Counted from the stretch's first letter, positions 9,043-18,538 are shown. The stretch: DNA of 64,000 nucleotides from Oceanobacter mangrovi (GCF_019740315.1 NZ_JAHXZR010000005.1:124001-188000), one strand, 5' to 3'. The notes: generated from the sequence alone by a model not told the origin. Made by a program: numbers and translations.

Positions 9043-10343
9043 GCGCGCCCCTCCTCAGCGGCAGCATCCGAGCCGGATTCATGTTCCAGCTCTTCGACCA
9101 GCTGACGGAATTGCAGACGAATACGCTGCAACCGGGCTTGCTCTTGTTCACCTTCAAACGCGACTTGCGCCAGCCGCTGCTCAAATACATCTGCCGGAGT
9201 CAGTTCTGCCAGAGTTTCCTGTTGTTGTCGCACCAAAGCTGCCCGACTGCTGTTACGAGCGCGCCTGAGCTGCAACACTTCCACCGGCAGACCGTCGGTC
9301 AGGGCCTGCACTCGCTGGGGTAAATCCGCCAGAAATTCCTGGCTCTGCACTTCCACACAGAGCCAGGTGATGTGTTGGTTATCCGCACAAGCCTTGAGCT
9401 GGGTTTCTATCGCTTGCAGGTCACCTTTTAGCACCGCCATCGGCTGGAAAACCGGCACCTGAATGGGTGTTATATCCACCCTTACTGTTGGGGTCGGAGT
9501 CTGGGTCGCAGCCGCGCTAGCGTCTTCTGCAAAGGCCACCTTCACGACCTGCTTGGGGGATTTCAGCTCATCAAAGCTCAGAGGAATCGGTGAGCCGGAA
9601 TAACGAATGCATTCGTTTTTGGCGACGATTTGCGGCCGGTGAATATGCCCCAGTGCGATATAGTCCGCTGGTGGGAATCCATGGGCATCAAAACCATCCA
9701 GCGTACCGATATAAATATCCCTCACTGACTCCGATTGTTTTACGCCCAGCGCGGTTAAATGGCCGGTAGCGATAATTGGCAACGTCCGGCCTGTGTCGGC
9801 CAGCAGCGCATCCCGTTTGGCCTGCGCCAACTGATACAGCTTGTCATAATGTTGCTGAATCGCCTCCCCCAACGCGATCCGCTTTTGATCACCCGACTCC
9901 CCCGCTGCGGTATGCAATACATCACGGGGGCGCACAAACGGAATCGCACAGACAATCGCAGCAACCTCTCCCGCAGCATTGCGGATCTCTAACACCTGAT
10001 CGTCCAGCGACTCGACACCCACACCCGCCACCACATACGTGTTCAGGCACGCCAGCAACTCGCGGGATTCATTCAAGGTCGACACCGAATCGTGATTCCC
10101 CCCCAACACCACCAGCGTGCAGTTCAGCTGATTCAGGGCAACAATAAAGCGGTTATACATTTCGCGGGCGTAACTGGGCGGCGTACCGGTATCAAACACA
10201 TCACCGGCAACAATCACAGCGTCAATCGCATGGGTTTGCACCTGCACCAGCAGCCAGTCGAGAAACTGCTGATGCTCGGCCTTGCGGCTCTGGGTGAAGA
10301 AATTCTGGCCAAGATGCCAGTCGGAGGTGTGGAGGAGGTTCAT
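9039..10343 (-). CDS. sbcD: Exonuclease subunit SbcD
   Basis: Metallophosphoesterase subunit that performs the Mn2+-dependent nuclease reactions of SbcCD. The motifs are in order: HTSDWHLGQ (residues 5-13), GDVFDTGTPP, LGGNHDS, TGHLTALG and ALGHIHRPQ, which together supply the two-metal ligands. The C-terminal capping domain is present and the length of 434 is close to the family norm of 400-420. It is first in the sbcD-sbcC pair, and the sbcC ATG overlaps its stop by 4 nt (ATGA). A downstream ATG-rich AT island begins just upstream of its start on the opposite strand. Confidence 0.96.
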   Translation of the reverse strand: MNLLHTSDWHLGQNFFTQSRKAEHQQFLDWLLVQVQTHAIDAVIVAGDVFDTGTPPSYAREMYNRFIVALNQLNCTLVVLGGNHDSVSTLNESRELLACLNTYVVAGVGVESLDDQVLEIRNAAGEVAAIVCAIPFVRPRDVLHTAAGESGDQKRIALGEAIQQHYDKLYQLAQAKRDALLADTGRTLPIIATGHLTALGVKQSESVRDIYIGTLDGFDAHGFPPADYIALGHIHRPQIVAKNECIRYSGSPIPLSFDELKSPKQVVKVAFAEDASAAATQTPTPTVRVDITPIQVPVFQPMAVLKGDLQAIETQLKACADNQHITWLCVEVQSQEFLADLPQRVQALTDGLPVEVLQLRRARNSSRAALVRQQQETLAELTPADVFEQRLAQVAFEGEQEQARLQRIRLQFRQLVEELEHESGSDAAAEEGRA

Positions 10344-10772
10344 GGTGTATCAAGGCTGCTATCAGTGGCGCGAAAGAGTTCAATGATAACACTGTCGAAA
10401 CTGGTATTTTTCAACATAGGCCGTGCGCTCAGGTAAATTACACACCCATTTTTTATCAAGCTGGTTTTCCTGTGAAAACCAGCAGATCGAATCTGAAATC
10501 CATGTATTCATGTCTATCGGTTTCGCCACTCATTTTGTGCTGAACTTCCAATTATCAGGCTCTCAAATGAATGTTTTCAGACACTCGTCCCAGTTTGCCA
10601 AATCCAGACATCGCAGAAGCTGGTCATCCTCATAGGATAGCGTTTAAACGGATAATCACCGAGAAAGCCAAGGACGTGCTTTGTGTTAAAAATAAACCTC
10701 AAGAGCGCAGTACTAACATTGCTCGTTATCGCCTCTTCAATTCCAATTGCCAGCTACAGCAAGGATCAAACG
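10344..10772. other. AT-rich intergenic region upstream of the three-gene array
   Basis: About 430 bases between the start of sbcD and the first small array gene. Base composition shifts visibly towards A+T compared with flanking genes. It must contain the divergent promoters for sbcDC and for the array. A GTG at 10683, preceded by AAGGA at 10670-10674, is in frame with the first array gene and would add a signal-peptide-like leader. No other gene is supported. Confidence 0.5.
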
Positions 10773-11195
10773 ATGGGATTTTTCCTCGAGAAAAAATGCC
10801 TTTTCTCCGGGTTTTCTGGAGTTCTGGTGGATAAAGGATCACCTCTGGCCAATGTAGAGTTACATCGAAAAGTCGAATATCGAGATAAGTTATACGAAGA
10901 CAAGGTTATTACAGATAAGGACGGCCGATTTACCTTTGAAAGTCTATGGGTAAGGCCAATTATTGACGACATTGACCAATTTGCTGCTCACCAATATATC
11001 AAAACTCACACAATAGACTCTGAAATACTGATTTGGAGAGGGGGGAAGCTAGACCCCAAAGAGCACGCGGAATTTGGATATAAAATAAAAAACTCGATAT
11101 GTGATATTTCTAACACTCTAAAAACAATGAACAGCAACCCTGCCTCAAATGGAATTGTAATATCAATTTGTGAGATTACTGAAAAAGGAATTTAA
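10773..11195 (+). CDS. Small Ig/transthyretin-like domain protein, copy 1 of 3 (DUF6795-like)
   Basis: A 140-residue protein. The N-terminal half reads KKCLFSGFSGVLVDKGSPLA, then VELHRKVEYRDKLYEDKVIT and DKDGRFTFESLW, the pattern of a small beta-sandwich (carboxypeptidase-regulatory/transthyretin type: G-x-V...G-x-P-x-x...T-D-x-x-G-x-F-x-F), and resembles what I recall as DUF6795. The function of that family is not known to me. The ATG at 10773 is preceded by AAGGATCAAACG, a leader shared by all three copies. The alternative GTG at 10683 adds 30 residues (VLTLLVIASSIPIASYS) that look like a signal peptide, so a secreted form is possible. The AT-rich composition differs from neighbours and suggests acquisition by transfer. 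Confidence 0.65.
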   Translation: MGFFLEKKCLFSGFSGVLVDKGSPLANVELHRKVEYRDKLYEDKVITDKDGRFTFESLWVRPIIDDIDQFAAHQYIKTHTIDSEILIWRGGKLDPKEHAEFGYKIKNSICDISNTLKTMNSNPASNGIVISICEITEKGI

Positions 11196-11530
11196 AATGC
11201 CATCACCAAGATAATTTTCAGACCTGGCCAATATTCCTTTTTAGCAATAGACTCATTCGTTACGAATGCCTTATTTTCTCGACTCAGGCAAAAAACTCAC
11301 TCGATATTAAGTGTATCGGAGTAATTCAGAGTATAGTCAAGAGTCCACTCCACCTTGCTAAATAAAAATCATAAAGCCATCCATGTTCCATGCACGATAA
11401 CATTAAAAATACAATCATAAAAACAGGGGACGCTTTTGAAATTTCGAATCAACCTCCCAAGATTTCTGTATTAAAATTGCTTATCGAAGACTGTTCTACG
11501 TTACCCAAAAGTAACAGAAAGGATCAAACA
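11196..11530. other. Spacer between array copies 1 and 2
   Basis: About 335 bases of AT-rich DNA with no supported gene. The last 15 bases (GAAAGGATCAAACA before the ATG) repeat the leader of the other copies. The reading frame of copy 2 is open upstream to a potential ATG at 11390, but no ribosome site supports that start. Confidence 0.45.
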
Positions 11531-11929
11531 ATGAGATTTATCTTTAAAAGAAAATGCCTTTTCTCCGGATTTTCTGGAGTTCTGGTGGATAAAGGATCAC
11601 CTCTGGCCAATGTAGAGTTACATCGAAAATTTGAATATCGAGATAGGTTATACGAAGACAAGGTTGTTACAGATAAGGACGGTCGATTTACCTTTGAGAG
11701 TCTATGGGCAAGGCCAATTATTGACGATATTGACCAGTTCATAGTACATCAAAATATAACGTTCAAAGTGGAGACTCGTAATATTGATCTGTGGATAGGA
11801 GGAAAACTAAGCAGCGAGGAATTTTCCGAATTTGGAAGAATACCTGAAAAAATAACATTTGACATATCAAAAGAAATAACTCGAAATAAAAAATCAAGTG
11901 ATGTAATCGGCACAATCTGCACCCTTTAA
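11531..11929 (+). CDS. Small Ig/transthyretin-like domain protein, copy 2 of 3 (DUF6795-like)
   Basis: A 132-residue paralogue of the preceding gene. From KCLFSGFSGVLVDKG through DGRFTFESLWARPIIDDIDQF the DNA is almost identical to copy 1 (a dozen or so changes over about 190 bases). The C-terminal ~55 residues (NIDLWIGGKLSSEEFSEFG onward) have diverged strongly, keeping only W-x-GGKL and EFxEFG landmarks. The start is chosen at 11531 because of the AAAGGA ribosome site 7 nt upstream and the shared leader. No signal peptide is seen from this start. Function is unknown. Confidence 0.65.
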   Translation: MRFIFKRKCLFSGFSGVLVDKGSPLANVELHRKFEYRDRLYEDKVVTDKDGRFTFESLWARPIIDDIDQFIVHQNITFKVETRNIDLWIGGKLSSEEFSEFGRIPEKITFDISKEITRNKKSSDVIGTICTL

Positions 11930-12084
11930 TAAAACTAAACATGGGAAAACAACACCATAAAAATTGCAAAACAGGCCCAGCCCCCTACAATATAAAAATT
12001 TATGCTGCTAATTTTCGTGACAACTTGGTTACTGAATCAGGTACTAAAACTATGAATTCACAAGTAAATCAGGTTCTTGCAGAA

Positions 12085-12102
12085 CATAGATGGAAATCTA
12101 TG
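12085..12102. repeat. Perfect inverted repeat upstream of array copy 3
   Basis: CATAGAT at 12085-12091 and ATCTATG at 12096-12102 flank GGAA. It lies about 120 nt before the copy 3 start and could be an operator or an RNA hairpin. Copies 1 and 2 do not show the same sequence at this distance. Confidence 0.35.
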
Positions 12103-12219
12103 CCCGAAATTTCTAGATATCATAGATTATCGCTACAGAAAAATTTCAATATCGCAGAATTAAAACCACCCCCAATTGCGTACTATATCTCAATTTTCAA
12201 CTACAGCAGGGATCAAACG

Positions 12220-12624
12220 ATGGGATTTTTCCTCGATAAAAAATGTCTCTTCTCCGGCTTTTCTGGAGTACTTTTGGATAAAGGATCACCTCTGGCTCAT
12301 GTGGAGCTATATCGAAAAGTAGAATATCGAGATAAGTTATACGAAGACAAGGTTATTACAAATAAGGAAGGTCGATTTACTTTTAAAAGCGTTTGGTATC
12401 GCCCCCTGATAGACGATATAGATCAATTTTCAGCGCATCAAGACATTTTCATAAACTATAAAAATAGTGAAATATGGATATGGAGCGCGGGAAAGCTAAG
12501 CCCTCACGAATTTGCAGAATTTGGCGCAATTCCAATAAATCTGGTCTGTGACATATCAAATGAAATGGACGGCCCTAATTTAACTGGGGCGACAGTTGCA
12601 ACAATGTGCAAGTGGGAAATATAA
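12220..12624 (+). CDS. Small Ig/transthyretin-like domain protein, copy 3 of 3 (DUF6795-like)
   Basis: A 134-residue paralogue. It shares the start region MGFFLDKKCLFSGFSGVLLD and the EYRDKLYEDKVIT and GRFTFKSVWYRP blocks with copies 1 and 2 but has more substitutions than those two have from one another. Its C-terminal part contains IWIWSAGKLSPHEFAEFG, aligning with the GGKL...EFGYK and GGKL...EFGRI segments. The ATG at 12220 follows the common leader CAGGGATCAAACG. An upstream in-frame ATG (12052) exists, but the extension is unlike those of the other copies, which argues against it. The protein is probably cytoplasmic if this start is right. Confidence 0.65.
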   Translation: MGFFLDKKCLFSGFSGVLLDKGSPLAHVELYRKVEYRDKLYEDKVITNKEGRFTFKSVWYRPLIDDIDQFSAHQDIFINYKNSEIWIWSAGKLSPHEFAEFGAIPINLVCDISNEMDGPNLTGATVATMCKWEI

Positions 12625-12827
12625 AAAGGAAATTTAGAATGCATCCACAAAATCCCAATGTGTTCTTATCCCACTACCCTACGAACGAGAGCTGTTCTTG
12701 TATCCATGATTAAAAATAACCTGAAAACACGGCACAGCGCTCATTCTCTGTAAACCGAAATTATTGATACTTATTGCAGTGTAATCAGCGCGTCCTGCAG
12801 CAACAAGGCTTGCAGCCGACAAGCAAA

Positions 12828-13316
12828 CTACTCCGCCCTGGCATCCGCCCCATGCTCGGACAACTGCGCCCCAAACCAGCGATGAATCGCCGTGAGCGTG
12901 GTCAGGTCTTTGGTTTCAAACCGAATTCCGGCGCCATCTGGCTCCTGAAAATAAACGGCAGTGAACTTGTCTTTATTGGCGTGTAGCTCGGCCAGACCCG
13001 GCATGTTTGCACCGTGAAGTTTGGCCGGGTCGCTGAAGTTGCCCTGGGCAAAGGCATCGGCTTCCATCATCAGGTGATGGCGGATATGCATCAGTTGCTG
13101 ACTGTTCTCTTTGGCTGAATCCCGCAGCAACACCCGTTGAATACCACCAAATTCGGTCATGCGGAACACATGGACGGTGTCGTTCATTTCAAACGGCATC
13201 ACATGGTGGGACATATCATGGACGTGCTGCTGAACCGTTTGTTCAGCAGCTGCAGCCCCGTATGGAAAGGCCAAACAAAGATAAAACCAAATGCAGAATT
13301 GGGGTCGTGTTGACAT
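12828..13316 (-). CDS. Periplasmic protein of unknown function
   Basis: A 162-residue protein with a signal peptide (FCIWFYLCLAFPYGAAAA, cleavage near residue 22-24). The mature part has many His and Met residues: HVHDMSHHVMPFEMNDTVHVF, QLMHIRHHLMMEADAF, SDPAKLHGANMPGL and TLTAIHRWFGAQLSEHG. I recognise it as a conserved proteobacterial family often found near metal-resistance genes and sometimes mislabelled as aspartate carbamoyltransferase; no such enzyme motifs are present. Metal binding is a guess from residue content. The start at 13316 is supported by GAAGGA 6 nt upstream. An in-frame extension to 13427 lacks a ribosome site. Confidence 0.7.
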   Translation of the reverse strand: MSTRPQFCIWFYLCLAFPYGAAAAEQTVQQHVHDMSHHVMPFEMNDTVHVFRMTEFGGIQRVLLRDSAKENSQQLMHIRHHLMMEADAFAQGNFSDPAKLHGANMPGLAELHANKDKFTAVYFQEPDGAGIRFETKDLTTLTAIHRWFGAQLSEHGADARAE

Positions 13317-13460
13317 TTCAGGTCCTTCGTCGCGGGAAAATAGTGACGTAAACCCTGTATAACCAATTCGGACTATTGTCGCTACTCCTGCAAGATAGCC
13401 AGGCCGAACGTGTACCTTGCAGGTCAAGAAATTGTCAGGCAGATATTGATGCCGATGCGA

Positions 13461-15446
13461 TTAATTAACCGTATCGGCATCTGTTGTCTCTGCCTGCTGC
13501 TGATAGGCCAACAGCAGTCGTTCGCTGGGTGACAACATGGCCACTTCCAGCCCCGCACGCTGGGCATAGATCACCCGGAAGGCCAGTACGTTTTGCACAT
13601 ATTGACGGGTTTCTGCGAACGGGATGGTCTCAATCCAGACATCCAGTGGCGCATTGCCGCGTTCTTTCAGCCAACGTTCGACCCGGTGTGGCCCGGCGTT
13701 ATAGGCAGCACTGGCATAGGCCCGATTGTGGTCAAAACGCTGGTACATATCGGCCAGGTAGGCTGTCCCCAGCGCAATATTGGTTTCCGGCCTGTAGAGT
13801 TGGTCGGTTTTGGCAAAAGCTAGGCTGTGTTTTCTGGCGGTATGACGTGCGGTAGTTGGCATCAGCTGCATCAGGCCACGAGCGCCAACGCCAGAGCGGG
13901 CCTGCGGGTTAAACGCGCTTTCCTGACGGGCAATGGCGGTTGCCCAGTTGCTGTCGATCTCATTTTTGCTTGCGGCTGCGTCAAACAGCTCGCCAAACAA
14001 GGCTGGGAAGCGGGCGTCGAGGTAATTCCATTGCTGTTGCTGAATTGCATCAATGATGGCCCTGTGGTGCCAGCTCCACTTGCGTGACAAGGCGGCCAGG
14101 TGCTGACGCTGAAGGTCATTAAAGGCGGATCTGGCGGAGTTCCATTCCTGGCTGGCTTCGAGCTGTTGATCGAGTTTGAGCCATTCACTGGCTCGAATAA
14201 CTGCCGGATTATTAGCAATGTCCGTCAGCACGCTGGAATCCAGCACTGGCGGCACATCATTCAGCTGATAAGGCAGGTTCAGGCGAGCGGCGGCGAGGAA
14301 ACCATAAAACGAGCGGGACTGAGCCAGCTGGTTCCAGAGTTCGTCCTGTTGCCCTACTGCTTCCGACTGATTTTCCAGCCCGTGAATTTTCCAGTACACC
14401 CAGCGGTCATCCGATTGTATATCGGCTGGCAATTTACCAATCATCGTCAGCACGGCATTCCAGTCGATGACCTCGGCCGACATCAACTGTCGCAACCGGG
14501 CTTCCGTTAATTCTGAATATTGAAATGCCGGGTCGAGATAACCCAGCAATTGATATGCGCTGTCGGTTTGTTCGTAGCTCAGGCGTTTGCCGATGTACAT
14601 ATCGAGGTCGGCCAACATCCCGGAGCCTGCTGGCAGCTGCGGCCGGAACTCCAGCCATTGCTGCGCAGCGACTTCCAGATTCTTGCGCGCCTGCCGCTGG
14701 AAATAGAGTTTGACGAGCATATCCCGGGCTTCCTGCGGATAGACAGAAATATCAACGCCGACGATTTTGTCCGGGTGTTTGAGCATGGCTTCGTATTCGA
14801 GCGCCCGTGCTTCACTGGTGGTATCCATATAGCGGTGCAGATAACGCGCCAGCCGCATTTCCCTGGCCTGAATTGCACGCCAGTAGCGGATCGTCACCAT
14901 GCTGGCGGTGGGCTTGCCGGTTTTTTTCCATTGTTCAAACAAGGGATCGCACTCTTTGGGTTGCGGTTCTCCCTCCAGCCACAAGCGGGTTGCCAGCTCC
15001 AGACCAGTCTGCTGTTGGCCGGTTGCCATGTAAGCCGACGCCAGGCCACATTGATAAGCTGCACTTTTAATAGGTAAACGCTGATAAGCAACCAGCCAAT
15101 CTTGCCAGCGCCCCGCTTTGGCGAGGTAATCCAGCCAGTTTCGCTGTAGCTCGTAACGCTTGGGTAGCAAGGGGTACTGGTCGAAGAAATCGTTGATGTC
15201 GTTTTGCGAAAGTCGCTCAGGGAAGCGTTGATAGAGCTGATACTGCAGATAGGGATATAGCGGATATAGTTGCAGAGGTTCAATCAGCCCCTTGCCCACG
15301 TCATAGGAAACGCTGGCGAGCTGTTTTTCGACTTCAACAAACTGCCCTCGCTGCTCAGACGCAATATCAGAGCTGAGGTTACTGGCGGCGGAGCTCAGGC
15401 TGTACAACGTGATCAGCAAGCTCATAACGAGGTGGCATGCTTTCAT
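13461..15446 (-). CDS. slt: Soluble lytic murein transglycosylase
   Basis: A periplasmic Slt70-type enzyme of 661 residues that cleaves peptidoglycan glycan strands, forming 1,6-anhydromuramic ends. It has an N-terminal signal peptide (CHLVMSLLITLYSLSSA), then the long alpha-superhelical U/L domain. The C-terminal lysozyme-like domain has IARQESAFNPQARSG (catalytic Glu near residue 508), VGARGLMQLMPTTA, NIALGTAYL and ASAAYNAGPHRV. Length matches the family (about 640-650). It stands alone on its strand, with a hemerythrin-like gene further upstream. Confident call. Confidence 0.95.
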   Translation of the reverse strand: MKACHLVMSLLITLYSLSSAASNLSSDIASEQRGQFVEVEKQLASVSYDVGKGLIEPLQLYPLYPYLQYQLYQRFPERLSQNDINDFFDQYPLLPKRYELQRNWLDYLAKAGRWQDWLVAYQRLPIKSAAYQCGLASAYMATGQQQTGLELATRLWLEGEPQPKECDPLFEQWKKTGKPTASMVTIRYWRAIQAREMRLARYLHRYMDTTSEARALEYEAMLKHPDKIVGVDISVYPQEARDMLVKLYFQRQARKNLEVAAQQWLEFRPQLPAGSGMLADLDMYIGKRLSYEQTDSAYQLLGYLDPAFQYSELTEARLRQLMSAEVIDWNAVLTMIGKLPADIQSDDRWVYWKIHGLENQSEAVGQQDELWNQLAQSRSFYGFLAAARLNLPYQLNDVPPVLDSSVLTDIANNPAVIRASEWLKLDQQLEASQEWNSARSAFNDLQRQHLAALSRKWSWHHRAIIDAIQQQQWNYLDARFPALFGELFDAAASKNEIDSNWATAIARQESAFNPQARSGVGARGLMQLMPTTARHTARKHSLAFAKTDQLYRPETNIALGTAYLADMYQRFDHNRAYASAAYNAGPHRVERWLKERGNAPLDVWIETIPFAETRQYVQNVLAFRVIYAQRAGLEVAMLSPSERLLLAYQQQAETTDADTVN

Positions 15447-15691
15447 TGTGCTTACTGACTTAAAACAAATGTTCAGGAATCCTCAACGATCAACCGGTGC
15501 GGGTCAAACGCCATATGAGGACAGCGTTGCCATTTCTTCCAAATGGCTCAGGCCAGTATAGACCCGTCAGACTGCAGCCGGGAAAACCTTACACTTGGTT
15601 GTTTAAGATTGGCGAATATGGCGAATCTGAAGAGAATCACCGCTGGCCAGACTCTTCTGAGGGCCAGCGGCAGAAACAGGGAAAAGATCAA

Positions 15692-16102
15692 CTAACCGAC
15701 AGCATGGGCACCAACCCAGTCGGCTGCGGCGCTATCCATGGTACGAGTATGTCGGTCAAACCATTCGGGCAATTGTTCATTCAACCAGGCTTTTGCAGTA
15801 TCAGTTTCACCCTTGGCAACAGCCTCATTCATTTGTTCCAGCACCTGCAATAACAAGGCATGGTCGGCGCTGTGTTCGGCAAACCCGGCAAACTCAAACG
15901 CGGCCATACGGGCTTCTTCTTCAAAAAAATGCAGCTGGGTGTGTTCAAACAAACGCTGAAAATTGCGGATAAAAGCATCAGCACTGCTATTGATCGTTTC
16001 CAGTAATAAAGTAACAAATTCTTCGTGAATCTTGTCCAGCTGAGGCAGACCCAGCTGATAATCCTTTTCGAATGCATCCCTGAGTTGTTTTGCATCCAGC
16101 AT
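15692..16102 (-). CDS. Bacteriohemerythrin-like protein
   Basis: A 136-residue four-helix hemerythrin domain protein. The di-iron ligands are visible in order: LDKIHEEF (His and Glu), FEHTQLHFFEEEARM (HxxxE), EHSADHALLL (HxxxH) and WFDRHTRTMD (HxxxxD). Such proteins bind O2, or sense oxygen, iron or nitric oxide, and are found free in the cytoplasm. No membrane or signalling domain is attached. Single-gene unit, separated from slt by about 245 bases with no evident gene. Confidence 0.88.
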   Translation of the reverse strand: MLDAKQLRDAFEKDYQLGLPQLDKIHEEFVTLLLETINSSADAFIRNFQRLFEHTQLHFFEEEARMAAFEFAGFAEHSADHALLLQVLEQMNEAVAKGETDTAKAWLNEQLPEWFDRHTRTMDSAAADWVGAHAVG

Positions 16103-16260
16103 ACTGCGCTCTCCAATTCTTCGTGTAGAGCGCCACTTTGCCCGTTTTTTCGTGGGTCAGTATTGACCTGTTGCGATATAAACATTCAGTAATAAGCAGT
16201 TTCCAACAGAGAATCGGACCTGGTTCTCATTACCGGCCAATTTAACCACTGGCAAAGTGC

Positions 16261-16479
16261 TTAACAGAAAGTAGAAACGTACAAGGCTTCAACCTTGTCG
16301 CGCGCCCATTGGGTGCGGCGCAGAAACTTCAGCGACGATTTGATTGATGGCTCATTGGCAAAACAATTCACCCGGATCTGATCATGCAGGCTGGCCCAGC
16401 CGTAATGCTCCACCAGCCGGGTAAGGATGGCTTCCAGAGTCAATCCGTGCAGCGGGTTATTCGGTTGTTGCTGGCTCAT
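16261..16479 (-). CDS. VF530-family DNA-binding protein (DUF2132)
   Basis: A 72-residue protein with the family signature [25 protein letters not shown], then [27 protein letters not shown]530 from Vibrio fischeri has a small helical DNA-binding fold; the biological role is unknown. Length and motif spacing match the family. The start codon follows a GAGGGATTTCAC stretch that gives a fair ribosome site. Confidence 0.88.
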   Translation of the reverse strand: MSQQQPNNPLHGLTLEAILTRLVEHYGWASLHDQIRVNCFANEPSIKSSLKFLRRTQWARDKVEALYVSTFC

Positions 16480-16912
16480 GTGAAATCCCTCGGGGGTAAC
16501 TGGATACTGTAGCTGAAAAACAAAAGGCCAATTGTAATAACAAGCTGGCCGTTGTGCGCGAGTAATCGCCGCTTTTCAGCGCTTTCCATCCTGTGGGCGC
16601 TTGTATTTAAAACCTGAATAGCAGGTGCTGCTCATGGTGTATTACGCCTGCGGCTAATACACCCTACGAGCGCTGGTCACGAGAGGTATTATTACAGAAG
16701 GCATTGTCACGACATGTATTGACCCTACGCAGAACTGTGTATTTACGCAGGGGCAAGGCATGCATTGCCAGATTGACAGACGAAACACAAACGGCAGCCG
16801 AAGCTGCCGTTTTTATTGATCCGATCAAGCGTCTGAAGCTAACACGCGGAGCGTTAGAACAAGGCTTATTCGGGTCACCGACCCGGTCTCCCGGATCATT
16901 CCCTCTCGCTCT
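16480..16912. other. Intergenic region with palindromic repeats and a guaA-side hairpin
   Basis: About 430 bases without a gene. It contains a GTGTATTACGCCTGCGGC / TAATACACCCTACG stretch typical of dispersed repeats, degenerate copies of two CATG-centred palindromes (16706-16723 and 16752-16769), and a stable hairpin at 16789-16812. No open frame here resembles a protein. Confidence 0.6.
16789..16812 (-). terminator. Likely guaBA transcription terminator
   Basis: AAACGGCAGC (16789-16798) pairs with GCTGCCGTTT (16803-16812). Read on the minus strand the loop is TTCG closed by C-G, an exceptionally stable tetraloop, followed by GTTTGTGTTT. It lies about 100 nt beyond the guaA stop. Confidence 0.65.
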
Positions 16913-18490
16913 TTATTCCCACTCAATAGTGGCCGGTGGCTTGGACGATACGTCGTAGGCTACGCGGGAGATGTGTTCGATCTCGTTGATGATGCGGTTG
17001 GATACTTTCTCCAGCAGCTCGTATGGCAGGTGCGCCCAGCGAGCGGTCATGAAGTCGATGGTTTCTACCGCACGCAGGGATACCACCCACTCGTAACGAC
17101 GCTGGTCGCCTACTACGCCTACAGATTTAACCGGCAGGAACACGACGAACGCCTGAGAGGTTTTGTGGTACCAGTCGAAGTTGTGCAGTTCTTCAATGAA
17201 GATGGCGTCGGCTTCACGCAGGACGTCGGCGTATTCCTTCTTCACTTCACCCAGAATACGAACGCCCAGACCCGGGCCCGGGAATGGATGACGGTAAACC
17301 ATGTCGTAAGGCAGGCCCAGTTCCAGACCGATCTTGCGAACTTCGTCTTTGAACAGTTCACGCAGCGGCTCAACCAGTTCCATCTTCATGTCTTCTGGCA
17401 GACCACCCACGTTGTGGTGAGACTTGATCACATGCGCCTTGCCGGTTTTGGCCGCGGCAGATTCGATCACGTCAGGGTAAATAGTGCCCTGAGCCAGGAA
17501 TGGAACGTCTTTCAGCTTACCGGCTTCTTCGTCGAATACTTCGATGAAGGTGTTACCAATCACCTTACGCTTCTGTTCGGGGTCAGAAATACCCGCCAGC
17601 TTGCCCAGGAACAGGTCTTCGGCGTCGGCACGGATGACTTTCACACCCATGTTCTTGGCGAACATTTCCATCACCATGTCGCCTTCGTTCTTGCGCAACA
17701 GACCGTTGTCGACGAATACGCAAGTGAGCTGGTCGCCAATGGCCTTGTGCAGCAGCGCGGCTACCACAGAAGAGTCAACACCGCCGGACAGGCCCAGCAG
17801 GACTTTCTGGCTGCCAACCTGGGCACGGACTTTTTCGATCTGATCTTCGATGATCTTGGCCGGAGTCCACAGCGCTTCACAGCCACAGATATCCAGTACA
17901 AAACGCTCCAGCAGACGCTGGCCTTGCAGCGAGTGAGTCACTTCAGGGTGGAACTGTACACCGAAGAAGTTTTTCTCTTCGCAGCTCATACCGGCAATCG
18001 CACAAGACGGCGTGGAAGCCATCAGCTCGAAGCCTTCTGGCATCTGCACAACTTTATCGCCGTGAGACATCCATACGTCCAGCAGCGATTTGCCTTCAGC
18101 GGATACGTGGTCCTTGATGTCGCGGACGAACTTGCTGTCGCTCTCAACCTGAATCTGGGCATAGCCGAATTCACGGATGGAGGAACCTTCGACCTTACCG
18201 CCCAGCTGCTCGGCCATGGTTTGCATGCCGTAGCAAATACCCAGCACTGGCAAGCCCATGGTGAATACACACTCAGGAGCGCGTGGAGAGCCGGCTTCAG
18301 TCACGGATTCCGGGCCACCGGCCAGGATGATACCGGATGGGTTGAATTCGCGGATTTCCGCTTCGTCCATATCGAACGCACGAATTTCAGAGAACACACC
18401 GATTTCACGAACGCGACGGGCAATCAGCTGGGTGTACTGGGAGCCAAAATCCAGAATCAGAATTTTGTGAGCGTGGATGTCTTGAGACAT
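16913..18490 (-). CDS. guaA: GMP synthase (glutamine-hydrolysing)
   Basis: Converts XMP, glutamine and ATP to GMP, the last step of guanine nucleotide synthesis. The 525-residue protein has an N-terminal class I glutamine amidotransferase domain ([20 protein letters not shown]; nucleophile Cys in [24 protein letters not shown]) and an ATP pyrophosphatase domain ([19 protein letters not shown]-loop). The dimerisation domain ends in the conserved [10 protein letters not shown]. It lies downstream of guaB in the same direction, with a 95-nt gap containing a hairpin. Confidence 0.98.
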   Translation of the reverse strand: MSQDIHAHKILILDFGSQYTQLIARRVREIGVFSEIRAFDMDEAEIREFNPSGIILAGGPESVTEAGSPRAPECVFTMGLPVLGICYGMQTMAEQLGGKVEGSSIREFGYAQIQVESDSKFVRDIKDHVSAEGKSLLDVWMSHGDKVVQMPEGFELMASTPSCAIAGMSCEEKNFFGVQFHPEVTHSLQGQRLLERFVLDICGCEALWTPAKIIEDQIEKVRAQVGSQKVLLGLSGGVDSSVVAALLHKAIGDQLTCVFVDNGLLRKNEGDMVMEMFAKNMGVKVIRADAEDLFLGKLAGISDPEQKRKVIGNTFIEVFDEEAGKLKDVPFLAQGTIYPDVIESAAAKTGKAHVIKSHHNVGGLPEDMKMELVEPLRELFKDEVRKIGLELGLPYDMVYRHPFPGPGLGVRILGEVKKEYADVLREADAIFIEELHNFDWYHKTSQAFVVFLPVKSVGVVGDQRRYEWVVSLRAVETIDFMTARWAHLPYELLEKVSNRIINEIEHISRVAYDVSSKPPATIEWE

Positions 18491-18519
18491 ATCAGTTCCA
18501 AACCTGTAGAAATGAAAAC

Positions 18520-18538
18520 GCCGGGGCTAAACCCCGGC
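18520..18538 (-). terminator. Hairpin between guaB and guaA
   Basis: GCCGGGG (18520-18526) and CCCCGGC (18532-18538) with a 5-nt loop. On the minus strand the 3' side runs into GTTTTCATTTC. It may partly terminate or process the guaB-guaA transcript and so set a lower guaA level. Confidence 0.5.

Noticed and set aside
10423-10635. A 70-codon plus-strand frame between sbcD and the small-gene array
   Set aside because: No ribosome site and no coding pattern; lies where divergent promoters are needed.
10773-12624. The three-copy region as an insertion sequence or integron cassette array
   Set aside because: No transposase or integrase, no terminal inverted repeats and no attC-like sites were seen.
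12828-13316. Aspartate carbamoyltransferase
   Set aside because: Related proteins carry that label in databases, but this is a 160-residue secreted protein without carbamoyl-phosphate motifs.
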